DNA of 8,083 nt from Candidatus Woesearchaeota archaeon (GCA_030591125.1 JAUVBP010000048.1:1-8083), one strand, 5' to 3'. Shown: positions 1-6,191, counted from the first letter of the stretch. Numbers and translations: made by a program. Notes: a model not told the origin generated them from the letters alone.

Positions 1-954
1 GATTATCAGATACAGCAGGTCATCGACCTACGCACCTCTCTGATCAACTCAAGCTTCCGTGCGAACATCCGTTCTTTCAATGACCGCTTCCTTGAACTGT
101 CCCAGGAAGTGTCGCTCGCTTCCAAGCCTGTCGATGTAGAGATCAACCTGAACAAGAAGCCGTCTTTCAATCTTAATTTCAACCAGGACACGATGCCTCA
201 TGGGCCGAATGTCAAGCTCAAGAAAGCAAGGATAACTGAGAATCCTAAGATCCCTCACAAGGTCGACAAGCTGGTGTCTGATCCCGGACTGAAAGCGGCT
301 GATGCAATCTCAAAATTAAGAAAAAGTTATGATGAGCATTATCTCACCAAGATCCTCAGTGTAGGGAACCTCGGTGTCAAGACAGAGCGTAAGCTCGTAC
401 CAACGAGATGGAGCATAACTGCTGTCGATGACATGATAGGCAAGCAGATGATCGAGGACATCAAGCGCTACAAGGAGTCTGACTATCTCGCGTTCTTCGG
501 CGGCTATCTCGGAAACTATTATCTCATCCTTATGTTCCCTCATTGCTGGAGTTATGAATTGTTCGAGACGATTGTGGGAGAACGCACGAGCTTCAGCACT
601 GATTTCGAATCATATGGTGGACGCAAGACCTATGCAGATAGTACTGCTGGTGGCTACTACGCAGCAAGACATGCCATACTGGAACAGCTGTCAAAGAGGA
701 AGCGCCAGTCAGGAGTGCTCGCACTCCGTTTCATAACGAATGAATACTGGGCGCCTCTCGGAGTCTGGGTCGTGCGGGAAGCGACAAGGAAATCAATCTC
801 ATCAAAACCGATCGAGTTCGGCTCAAAGGAGCTCATGCTCAAGTACGCAAAGGCTTTTGTCAGGAAGAAGTTCAGCTTTGACCTTGATATCCTGCTCAGG
901 GAGAGCAGGCTTATGGATATGATGGAGAAGCAGAGCCGTCTGCAGGATTTCTAG
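1..954 (+). CDS. nreA: NreA-family archaeal DNA repair protein, C-terminal part (5' end outside window)
   Basis: The reading frame is open from base 1, so the start lies upstream; 317 codons and the TAG stop are visible. The first ATG/GTG in the window (GTG at 109) is internal, because upstream codons continue a plausible protein. The sequence matches what I remember of the Nre family (DUF650/DUF651): a 'NPKIPHKVDKLVSDPGLKAA' block, then the hallmark KLVPTRWSITAVDD at visible residues 131-144, and near the C-terminus EYWAPLGVWVVRE. The last codons (931-951) read Q-S-R-L-Q-D-F, fitting a PCNA-interacting QxxLxxF motif, which Nre proteins carry at this position. The family is known from Haloferax work to act in resistance to DNA damage through PCNA; its biochemical activity is unsettled. 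The N-terminal zinc-finger region, if present, is outside the window. Identity is fairly certain; the exact role here is inferred. Confidence 0.9.
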   Translation, partial: DYQIQQVIDLRTSLINSSFRANIRSFNDRFLELSQEVSLASKPVDVEINLNKKPSFNLNFNQDTMPHGPNVKLKKARITENPKIPHKVDKLVSDPGLKAADAISKLRKSYDEHYLTKILSVGNLGVKTERKLVPTRWSITAVDDMIGKQMIEDIKRYKESDYLAFFGGYLGNYYLILMFPHCWSYELFETIVGERTSFSTDFESYGGRKTYADSTAGGYYAARHAILEQLSKRKRQSGVLALRFITNEYWAPLGVWVVREATRKSISSKPIEFGSKELMLKYAKAFVRKKFSFDLDILLRESRLMDMMEKQSRLQDF

Positions 955-961
955 ACCACAT

Positions 962-978
962 ACCGAAGTATTTTCGGT
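962..978 (+). terminator. Small hairpin after nreA, possible 3' end signal
   Basis: ACCGAA (962-967), a five-base loop GTATT, then TTCGGT (973-978) form a perfect 6-bp stem starting 8 bases after the nreA stop. It is not followed by a long T run, only by CCCTTTT about 15 bases later. Archaea usually terminate on T-rich tracts rather than hairpins, so this could be a 3' stabilising structure or chance. Confidence 0.3.
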
Positions 979-1026
979 TTCGCCCGTAATCCCTTTTGCA
1001 TAAAACGAAATTTTGGCGGCAGACGT

Positions 1027-1034
1027 TATTTAAA
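1027..1034 (+). promoter_or_regulatory. TATA box for the dehydrogenase gene
   Basis: TATTTAAA lies 46 bases before the ATG at 1081. With the usual archaeal spacing of roughly 22-27 bases to the start site, transcription would begin near 1057, leaving a leader of about 24 nt that contains the SD. The same core occurs before the genes starting at 4977 and 6100 on the minus strand, which supports it as the local promoter element. Confidence 0.6.
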
Positions 1035-1068
1035 TCAACATCACCCCATATTCTCTATAAATCGCTAA

Positions 1069-1075
1069 GGGTGAT
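1069..1075 (+). promoter_or_regulatory. Shine-Dalgarno GGGTGAT
   Basis: GGGTGAT is complementary to the typical archaeal 16S rRNA 3' end (AUCACCUCC) and sits 5 bases before the ATG at 1081, which fixes that start. Confidence 0.75.
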
Positions 1076-1080
1076 ATCTA

Positions 1081-2217
1081 ATGTCTGATTTTCTAGTTAT
1101 AGGTGCTGGCATCCAGGGAGAGGCCATAGTTTATGATCTTCTTCACAATGCGAGTGAGAAGAACAATGTTGTATTGGCAGACCCTGACAGGTCTAACCTT
1201 GATGGTGTCGTGGATAGGGTCGGTCCTGACAGGTTAAGGACTGTCCAGGTGGATGCGTCTGATGCAGGCGCGGCAGCAGTACACATGAAAGGTATTGATG
1301 CGGTGATCAGCGCAGCGCCATACGATCTCAATTACGATCTGGCTGAAGCAGCAGTACTTTCAGGAAAGCATTTTGTCGATCTCGGAGGAAATAATGCTAT
1401 TGTTGAGAAGCAGTTCACTTTGGATTCCCTTGCGAAGAAGCAGGGTGCCAAGGTCGTGCCTGATTGCGGCATCGCTCCAGGTGCTGTGAGCATACTTGTC
1501 AAGAGAGGTATTGAGAACATAGGCATCCCGGATTACGTGAAGATACGTGTAGGTGGCCTGCCTCAATGTCCGCAGGGAGCTCTCAACTACATGAAGGTCT
1601 TCTCAGTGCACGGTCTTGTCAATGAGTACATGATGCCTACTGAAGTCCTCCGTCGTGGAAGACGCAGGATGGTGGAGTCTATGACTGGTATTGAAGATAT
1701 GTTCTTTTCAGAGTTGGGTAAGATGGAGGCAGCATATACTTCAGGAGGGTCATCGACATTGTCCCAGACATATGAGGGGACGATCCAGGAGCTTGACTAC
1801 AAGACCATCCGCTTCCCAGGCCATTTTAGGATAGTGCATGACTGGTGGAAACAGGGACTCTTTGATGAGACTCCGGGAAGTGAGGGTCTGTCCATGCGTG
1901 ATAAGACTGAGCAGATGATCGAGGACATGATAGATTATGAGGGTCTGGACATGATGGTCATCAGGATAGAGATGGGTCGTGATGTCGGGACTGATCATGA
2001 GAGGCTGCTCGGATATGAGATGATCGACCGCTACGACACGAAGCTGGAACACTCTGCAATGCAGCGGACAACAGGATATTCTGCGTCGATAATCGCACAG
2101 ATGCTGGTCAACAACACGATAAAGGATACTGGCGTACTCTACCAGGAGCGGAGCGTGCCTGCTGATGAGTTTGTCCGGCAGTGGAAGAATAGAGGTATTG
2201 TGCTGGAGCAGTATTGA
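1081..2217 (+). CDS. Lysine 6-dehydrogenase/saccharopine dehydrogenase-family oxidoreductase
   Basis: A 378-aa protein, full length for the family. The N-terminal Rossmann fold shows GAGIQG at residues 8-13 after a beta strand, and an acidic residue (D34) at the end of the second strand, which usually means NAD+ rather than NADP+. Family blocks follow: VDLGG (99-103), PDCGIAPG (127-134), a long YTSGGSSTL block (219-227), YKTIRFPGH (240-248) and MQRTTGYSASIIA (327-339). These blocks resemble remembered bacterial L-lysine 6-dehydrogenase (Geobacillus type) more closely than classical saccharopine dehydrogenase. Lysine dehydrogenase oxidatively deaminates the lysine epsilon-amino group with NAD+; the true substrate here is unproven. 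It should be cytosolic, with no signal peptide or membrane segment. The gene has its own TATA box and SD and is separate from nreA (126-bp gap). The T-rich tract at 2218-2241 probably ends its transcript. Confidence 0.82.
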   Translation: MSDFLVIGAGIQGEAIVYDLLHNASEKNNVVLADPDRSNLDGVVDRVGPDRLRTVQVDASDAGAAAVHMKGIDAVISAAPYDLNYDLAEAAVLSGKHFVDLGGNNAIVEKQFTLDSLAKKQGAKVVPDCGIAPGAVSILVKRGIENIGIPDYVKIRVGGLPQCPQGALNYMKVFSVHGLVNEYMMPTEVLRRGRRRMVESMTGIEDMFFSELGKMEAAYTSGGSSTLSQTYEGTIQELDYKTIRFPGHFRIVHDWWKQGLFDETPGSEGLSMRDKTEQMIEDMIDYEGLDMMVIRIEMGRDVGTDHERLLGYEMIDRYDTKLEHSAMQRTTGYSASIIAQMLVNNTIKDTGVLYQERSVPADEFVRQWKNRGIVLEQY

Positions 2218-2241
2218 TTATTTTTTTATTTCTTTTTTTTT
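2218..2241 (+). terminator. T-rich tract ending the dehydrogenase transcript
   Basis: Directly after the TGA stop are 24 bases containing only two A and one C besides T, with runs of seven (2221-2227) and nine (2233-2241) T. Archaeal RNA polymerase terminates intrinsically at such U-rich stretches. The tract lies partly inside the convergent gene ending at 2226 and encodes that protein's terminal lysines in antisense. Confidence 0.65.
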
Positions 2242-2717
2242 GGTGTTCCACGTCTTAGGTATTCTTCCATGACTAAGAAAAGTCGTTTGGGTTCTTCTTT
2301 TATGATGACTCCTGCATCTTTCCGCATGTTCCAGATGTCTCCGCTGTGCAGGTAGCCGACTCCTGCAGAGGTTGTCACATAATCTATTCCAAAATCTGGC
2401 ATCTGGTCAGGATTCTCCAGATCATGCTCGCGCAGAAGCCAGACCAACCCATCATATACATGGCAATCGAAGAACCCGTCATCTTCCAGATGAGCGAAAT
2501 TTACCTTTGAATGTCTCACGTCGCGTGCAATCAATTCGTCTTGGACTGCGTTCAGATTCTTATATCCTGCATCTTTCAGGAGTCTCTGCATCAGGACATG
2601 GTATGCGAAATTTGGGACTGTACCCTTAGGCACAGGATACCCTCTCCTGAGCTTAAGGTATTTTGAAGGTTTCTCTATGCTTGATGAAGAAGCATGTGGT
2701 GAGTCATCCAGTAGCAT
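2226..2717 (-). CDS. Unknown protein, third gene of the paralogue operon (short member)
   Basis: I do not recognise the family. The 163-aa product starts with a flexible Ser-rich stretch (about 1-20), then the shared core: RRGYP followed by PKGTVPNFAY (residues 30-39) and a helix ending in GYKN. A second helix follows around HVYDGLVWLLRE (86-97), then a beta-rich C-terminal part with YLHSGDI and DAGVIIK (122-140), and a lysine tail of KKKK. The core aligns with residues about 294-435 of the 440-aa neighbour and 127-275 of the 310-aa neighbour, so it is the minimal version without their N-terminal domain. There is no signal peptide, membrane segment or cysteine cluster. The ATG at 2717 is 6 bp after the preceding stop, and its SD (GGAAGGT) lies in the last codons of that gene. 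The lysine tail comes from an A-run opposite the dehydrogenase terminator. Confidence 0.8.
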   Translation of the reverse strand: MLLDDSPHASSSSIEKPSKYLKLRRGYPVPKGTVPNFAYHVLMQRLLKDAGYKNLNAVQDELIARDVRHSKVNFAHLEDDGFFDCHVYDGLVWLLREHDLENPDQMPDFGIDYVTTSAGVGYLHSGDIWNMRKDAGVIIKEEPKRLFLVMEEYLRRGTPKKKK

Positions 2718-2723
2718 ATTTCT

Positions 2724-4046
2724 CTACCTTCCACCCTTGCATTCAGCATACATCAACTCTACTTTGTCATCGAACAGTATCTTGATGTAGTTCTCCTCAA
2801 GCTTCTCTGTCACGACTCCAGTTGCTGTCTCGAACAGCACTATCTCGCCGACCTGATACTCTGCTGTGGGCTGGAAGTTTACAGGTGATGGGATCGGTCG
2901 TTTCTTGTATTTCCAGAAATCGATACTCTTTCCTGTCTCTTTCTCTTTGATTATCATGAGTAATGCTTTGTATGCTATTCCCTCGAAGTTCTCTGGACTA
3001 TCTTTGGATGCTATCTTTACCTGCCCTTTCCCTTGTTTAGTGAGCTGTGCTACTTTCTTGTCCAGGCTTGCAGGACTCTTGTACCATCCTCTGTCGAGTA
3101 TGTATCTGGACATCGCTTTGAAGGCGAATGCAGGCACATGTCCTTTCGGGCACATGTCACGATACCTGCTCAGGGTTTCTGCATAGATCTTCTTCTCTAT
3201 CTCTCCCAGGCCCATGTCTGCAGGATGCTTTCCCCATCTTTTAATTATCTGTGCATTTTCTTTTCTCTTGATATCGGCCAATCTCTTCCTTTCTTCAATC
3301 GCTTTTCTGGCTGCTTCCATTCTCTTCCTGTCGAACTCTTTCTCTGCCGCTTTTCTGTTGGCCTCTGTTTCCTTCCTTCTCTTGGTAGCTGCTGCTTGCA
3401 ACTTTCTCCTATTCTCTTCTCTTATTATGAGTAGTTCCTGGGCAGTCTTTTTATTCTTGACCGGAACAGGTATAGGTGCAGCATCTTTGTAATCGTGAGG
3501 GGTATGCTCGACGGCCAAGGGTGCGGGTGGATGGTTAGGTCTGGTCTCTTGAGTGTATTCGGGTGCTGTACTGGCTGGCTCTGTTTTCCTCACGTCATGC
3601 TCCATGAACAGTTCGGCAAGGAGTTGGCCTACACTGTCCTGGCTTTCTATATTGCTCTTGCTGAAAAGGGGTATTGATGGAGCTTCTCTTTCCTCGGTGA
3701 AAGGCAGGTCAGGAGGCACCTCTTTCTCTTCAGGATTATCCGCTTTCTGGATCCGTGCAGTATATTCTCTTGCTTTCTTCGCCGCCTCGAATAAGGGAGC
3801 GGGGACTGTGCGAGAATTTCCTGTATGGAAGAATTCTATTATGTGCGTATCGAGATGACTTCCCAGGTCTATTGAAGCATCGCATATTGCCTGATATACT
3901 GAGTTATAATTCCCGTTATTGCTGCCAAGATTCTTATGTATTGCATCTATCTGCGTCTTGAACAGGTTTGGGACTACTGGGAATTCTGGATTGGCCTTGA
4001 CAAACTCATCGATATGTCTTTTATCTGCTTCTTTCACATCACTCAC
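2724..4046 (-). CDS. Unknown protein, middle gene of the paralogue operon, with charged coiled coil
   Basis: 440 aa; not a family I recognise. The N-terminal domain (about 20-100) contains VVPNLFKTQIDAI (24-36) and TVPAPLFEAAKK (80-91) and aligns with the N-terminus of the 310-aa paralogue. Residues 102-196 are Pro/Glu-rich and probably disordered. Residues about 197-270 form an almost continuous Lys/Arg/Glu/Ala helix, a coiled coil or single alpha-helix. Then come the shared core, PKGHVPAFAF (300-309), helix two around FEGIAYKALLMIIKE (354-368), and a C-terminal SH3/Tudor-like segment, YQVGEIVLF...GVV...IKILFDD (397-427). There is no signal peptide or membrane segment, so it is probably cytosolic. 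The longest start is GTG 4046, 1 bp after the upstream stop, but GTG 4037 has the better-placed SD (GGTGA, 5-base spacing); the protein would then begin VKEADK. Translation is likely coupled to the upstream gene. Confidence 0.85.
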   Translation of the reverse strand: MSDVKEADKRHIDEFVKANPEFPVVPNLFKTQIDAIHKNLGSNNGNYNSVYQAICDASIDLGSHLDTHIIEFFHTGNSRTVPAPLFEAAKKAREYTARIQKADNPEEKEVPPDLPFTEEREAPSIPLFSKSNIESQDSVGQLLAELFMEHDVRKTEPASTAPEYTQETRPNHPPAPLAVEHTPHDYKDAAPIPVPVKNKKTAQELLIIREENRRKLQAAATKRRKETEANRKAAEKEFDRKRMEAARKAIEERKRLADIKRKENAQIIKRWGKHPADMGLGEIEKKIYAETLSRYRDMCPKGHVPAFAFKAMSRYILDRGWYKSPASLDKKVAQLTKQGKGQVKIASKDSPENFEGIAYKALLMIIKEKETGKSIDFWKYKKRPIPSPVNFQPTAEYQVGEIVLFETATGVVTEKLEENYIKILFDDKVELMYAECKGGR

Positions 4047-4047
4047 C
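4043..4047 (-). promoter_or_regulatory. Shine-Dalgarno GGTGA that favours GTG 4037 as start
   Basis: On the minus strand GGTGA lies right after the TAA of the upstream gene and overlaps the GTG at 4046. It is 5 bases before the in-frame GTG at 4037, the same spacing as the clear SD before 1081. This suggests that the 440-aa frame is really read as 437 aa. Confidence 0.5.
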
Positions 4048-4977
4048 TTATTGTGCTCCGGAATGCCGTCTTATAGATGCGTTGAGTGATGATGTGTCCA
4101 TGCCCACAATGCCGCTCATCCCGAACTTGTTCCTCACAGTGTCATGCTGCAACCCCTCTACATATTCCCGCTCGACATACTCACCATGCTTTCCTGAATA
4201 CTGTGCGACGAGTATCCTGCCTTTTCCGCTCTTGTCAAGCACTGATCCTGCATCATCACTGAAGACAAGTATCTGTCCTGGTATGTAGTTCAGGCTTGCA
4301 GCGTAATGCATCGGTGAATGTATCTGCATGGATTCGACCTTTGCCAGCTGTTCATCAGTGATCCCCATATGGGTCAGGACGAGCTTGACTGCTGCCATGT
4401 AGACATCCGCATCGCAGTCATCTTTGATTTCGGCAGCTTGTCTGAACCTTCTTGCGCTGCAGTATTGCCGTCTTGCAGATTCATTGCCTGCTTTGTTTAT
4501 TGAATCATAACTGGTATGTTCCACCACTCTCTTCAGCCATGCATTGAATGCGAAGCTGGGCACTTTGCCCTCAGGTAAGGTCTCTGGTGAGGGATATCCT
4601 AGCTTGTCACTGAGCCTTTCCCTTGCATCAGGTGTCCTTTCCCATACGCGGAGATCTCCATTCTTCCCGACCCTTCTTGCTGTCGCATTGAGTGTCCTGA
4701 GTATGTTTTTTGCTGTGGTGTATAGCGCCAGAGGGACCTGTCTGCTCCCTAGATGGTATCTTGCTATCTCTTCAGGAGTAGGCCTGGGACCGGAAGGCAG
4801 TTCCGCACTTATCATGCTGTATGCTCGTCCTACACCACCTCTCTTGTCAGTTATCTCTTTTGCTATCTGGTCGACCAGATAGGAGAACTCTGTTGCAGGG
4901 ACGTTCCTGCCTTCAACTCCTGCGTCCACTATAGAATCTATATTGTGTTTCTTTTCATCGCCCTGGGACACTGACAT
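4048..4977 (-). CDS. Unknown protein, first gene of the paralogue operon
   Basis: About 309 aa, unrecognised. Numbering here counts from the GTG at 4980. N-terminal domain: NVPATEFSYLVDQIAKEI (26-43) and QVPLALYTTAKNILRTL (81-97), matching the N-terminus of the downstream 440-aa protein. Shared core: LGYP, then PEGKVPSFAF (136-145), a helix, and YDSINK. Helix two: DADVYMAAVKLVLTH (190-204). The beta-rich C-terminal region has YIPGQILVF...DAGSVLDK...RILVAQYS (232-262), in the position of the SH3-like end of the paralogue. A tail of about 35 residues after it has no counterpart in the others. There is no signal peptide or membrane segment. Two tandem starts exist: GTG 4980 directly abuts the GAGGA SD, so ATG 4977 is preferred. 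It is the promoter-proximal gene of the operon, with a TATA box at 5015-5022. Confidence 0.83.
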   Translation of the reverse strand: MSVSQGDEKKHNIDSIVDAGVEGRNVPATEFSYLVDQIAKEITDKRGGVGRAYSMISAELPSGPRPTPEEIARYHLGSRQVPLALYTTAKNILRTLNATARRVGKNGDLRVWERTPDARERLSDKLGYPSPETLPEGKVPSFAFNAWLKRVVEHTSYDSINKAGNESARRQYCSARRFRQAAEIKDDCDADVYMAAVKLVLTHMGITDEQLAKVESMQIHSPMHYAASLNYIPGQILVFSDDAGSVLDKSGKGRILVAQYSGKHGEYVEREYVEGLQHDTVRNKFGMSGIVGMDTSSLNASIRRHSGAQ

Positions 4978-5014
4978 CACTCCTCAACTTGATATTTTTT
5001 AGTAAAATGGGTCA

Positions 5015-5022
5015 TTTAAATA
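5015..5022 (-). promoter_or_regulatory. TATA box for the three-gene paralogue operon
   Basis: The minus strand reads TATTTAAA in an A-rich setting, 37 bases before ATG 4977 and inside the 49-bp gap after the secreted-protein gene. Predicted transcription start is near 4990, giving a short leader that still holds the GAGGA SD (4981-4985). This argues that the operon has its own promoter, although read-through from the upstream gene is possible. Confidence 0.6.
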
Positions 5023-5029
5023 TTTTTAG

Positions 5030-6100
5030 TCACTCTTTTAAGTGCTGATACACAGATATGAGCAGCAGCACGACAAACACTATCAGTGCTATATTGGCAA
5101 GTACCAGCACCATTATGCTGAAATCACTCTCTCTTGGCACTGTCGCTTTTGGCGGTGCAGGGATGGGTATTCCGGGTGGTGGCATCTGCACCACCACTTC
5201 TGGCTCATCCGCGAATAGGAATGTAGTATCCCTTCTTGGGTTTGTGTAAGGCTCTACTGAACTCTCAACATAGTATTCCTGGACAGCCATCCCTGTTGTC
5301 ATCCCACAACCTTCTTTCCGGAAGCTTATATCTCTGCTGATTGATTCTCTTCCGAAGTTATAATCTACCATGACATGTAATGTGTGCCTTCCATCAGGAA
5401 GTCCTGACACATCAAGCACTCTTGTCTTTGCATAAGTATGATCATATCCATCTATCCCATACAGGTCGAACCTGTCCATGAACAATGTCCCTATGCCTGG
5501 ATGCGTGACTGTCAGCTCGACATCCTCCTCTTCCTCTTCTCCTGCATTGGTTATCTCTATGCGGAATGTCACGTCCTCTTCGCATTCTGCATCACTCACT
5601 CTCAGGCTGTCGAACACAAGCTCATGCTCTTCCCTCTCGACCTCTATGTCGATCTCCATCCTGACGCTATGCTCTACACCATCCTGGTCCTCGCCCACAG
5701 CGCGTATCACAAGATCATAGTCCTGGAATGAGCTTGCGTCATCAGGGATAGTCAGCCTTAGCCTCACGCTCCTCTCATTATCTGCTCTCACTGTGACCCT
5801 GCCAGAATCATCATCGATGTCATCACCATCATCTATCTCATCGATGAAAGCATATACTTTCACATCTTCGATATCGTTCTCAGTGTCTTCATCGAACGTA
5901 TTCTCTAGCGTAACGCGTATCCTAAGTTCATCACCTGGATCCACATGAAGATTGGAATTGTCGCTGCTGGTGCTCAGCACCTGCCTCCCGTCTATTGTTA
6001 TCTCTACCCTGTCGATATCCAGCTCTGAAGCAGCAACAGTAGCTGCAAAGAATACGCCCATTATGAGCATCAGTGTCGCTATGAGTATGAGTCTCTTCAT
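5030..6100 (-). CDS. Secreted, membrane-anchored acidic protein with two beta domains (DPANN surface/S-layer-like)
   Basis: 356 aa. Residues 1-24 are a Sec signal peptide (MKRL, hydrophobic core, cleavage near ...TVAA-SELD). Domain 1 (about 26-155) is a beta-sandwich-like unit with a CARDB/APHP-type look: DPGDELRIRVTLENTF, followed by a very acidic loop rich in Asp (87-99). Domain 2 (about 160-262) repeats the pattern (CEEDVTFRIEITNAGEEEEEDVELTV) and has Cys173 and Cys265, which could form a disulphide. A Pro-rich stalk (307-322) leads to one transmembrane helix (about 328-350) and a short basic cytoplasmic tail. I recall similar proteins, including the 'IDDGDD' loop, in Woesearchaeota/Pacearchaeota, where they are annotated as putative S-layer or hypothetical proteins. 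It probably faces outside the cell; its role is unknown. ATG 6100 has a GGGGG SD at 6106-6110. Confidence 0.82.
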   Translation of the reverse strand: MKRLILIATLMLIMGVFFAATVAASELDIDRVEITIDGRQVLSTSSDNSNLHVDPGDELRIRVTLENTFDEDTENDIEDVKVYAFIDEIDDGDDIDDDSGRVTVRADNERSVRLRLTIPDDASSFQDYDLVIRAVGEDQDGVEHSVRMEIDIEVEREEHELVFDSLRVSDAECEEDVTFRIEITNAGEEEEEDVELTVTHPGIGTLFMDRFDLYGIDGYDHTYAKTRVLDVSGLPDGRHTLHVMVDYNFGRESISRDISFRKEGCGMTTGMAVQEYYVESSVEPYTNPRRDTTFLFADEPEVVVQMPPPGIPIPAPPKATVPRESDFSIMVLVLANIALIVFVVLLLISVYQHLKE

Positions 6101-6133
6101 GTCTACCCCCTGGTGACAGTTAGTCTGTTGAAG

Positions 6134-6141
6134 TTTAAATA
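6134..6141 (-). promoter_or_regulatory. TATA box for the secreted-protein gene
   Basis: The minus strand reads TATTTAAA, preceded by a purine-rich CGAAAAAG that could be the BRE, 33 bases before ATG 6100. The start site would fall near 6112, leaving a leader of about 12 nt that is mostly the GGGGG SD. Confidence 0.6.
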
Positions 6142-6155
6142 CTTTTTCGAGGGTT

Positions 6156-6179
6156 TTTCGTCTAAGGTCGGTGACGAAA
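6156..6179. promoter_or_regulatory. 7-bp inverted repeat between divergent promoters, possible operator
   Basis: TTTCGTC (6156-6162) and GACGAAA (6173-6179) are perfect inverted copies separated by 10 bases. The centre (about 6167) is midway between the minus-strand TATA box (6134-6141) and the plus-strand TATA box (6192-6200). A dimeric regulator bound here could control both genes. A short palindrome can arise by chance. Confidence 0.35.
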
Positions 6180-6191
6180 TGACATAGTTAA

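Noticed and set aside
109..954. nreA starting at GTG 109
   Set aside because: The frame is open back to base 1 with a plausible protein sequence and the family is longer, so the gene is cut by the window edge rather than starting at 109.
1750..2052. 100-aa minus-strand frame within the dehydrogenase gene
   Set aside because: Antisense to conserved family blocks of the dehydrogenase, with no independent support.
2866..3492. Overlapping plus-strand frames of 92-133 aa with hydrophobic, Ser/Leu/Cys/Phe-rich translations
   Set aside because: They lie antisense to the Lys/Glu/Arg-rich coiled-coil gene; reversed AAG/GAG/AGA codons give Leu/Phe/Ser, which mimics membrane proteins. No promoter or SD supports them.
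2226..4980. Toxin-antitoxin, CRISPR-associated or phage defence module
   Set aside because: The three proteins share one core and show no nuclease, NTPase, HEPN or membrane-pore motif, and no repeats, integrase or tRNA borders are present; a defence role would be a guess.
5438..5731. 97-aa and 80-aa plus-strand frames opposite the secreted protein
   Set aside because: Antisense of Asp/Glu-rich codons; the 80-aa one is nearly all Ser and has no gene signals.
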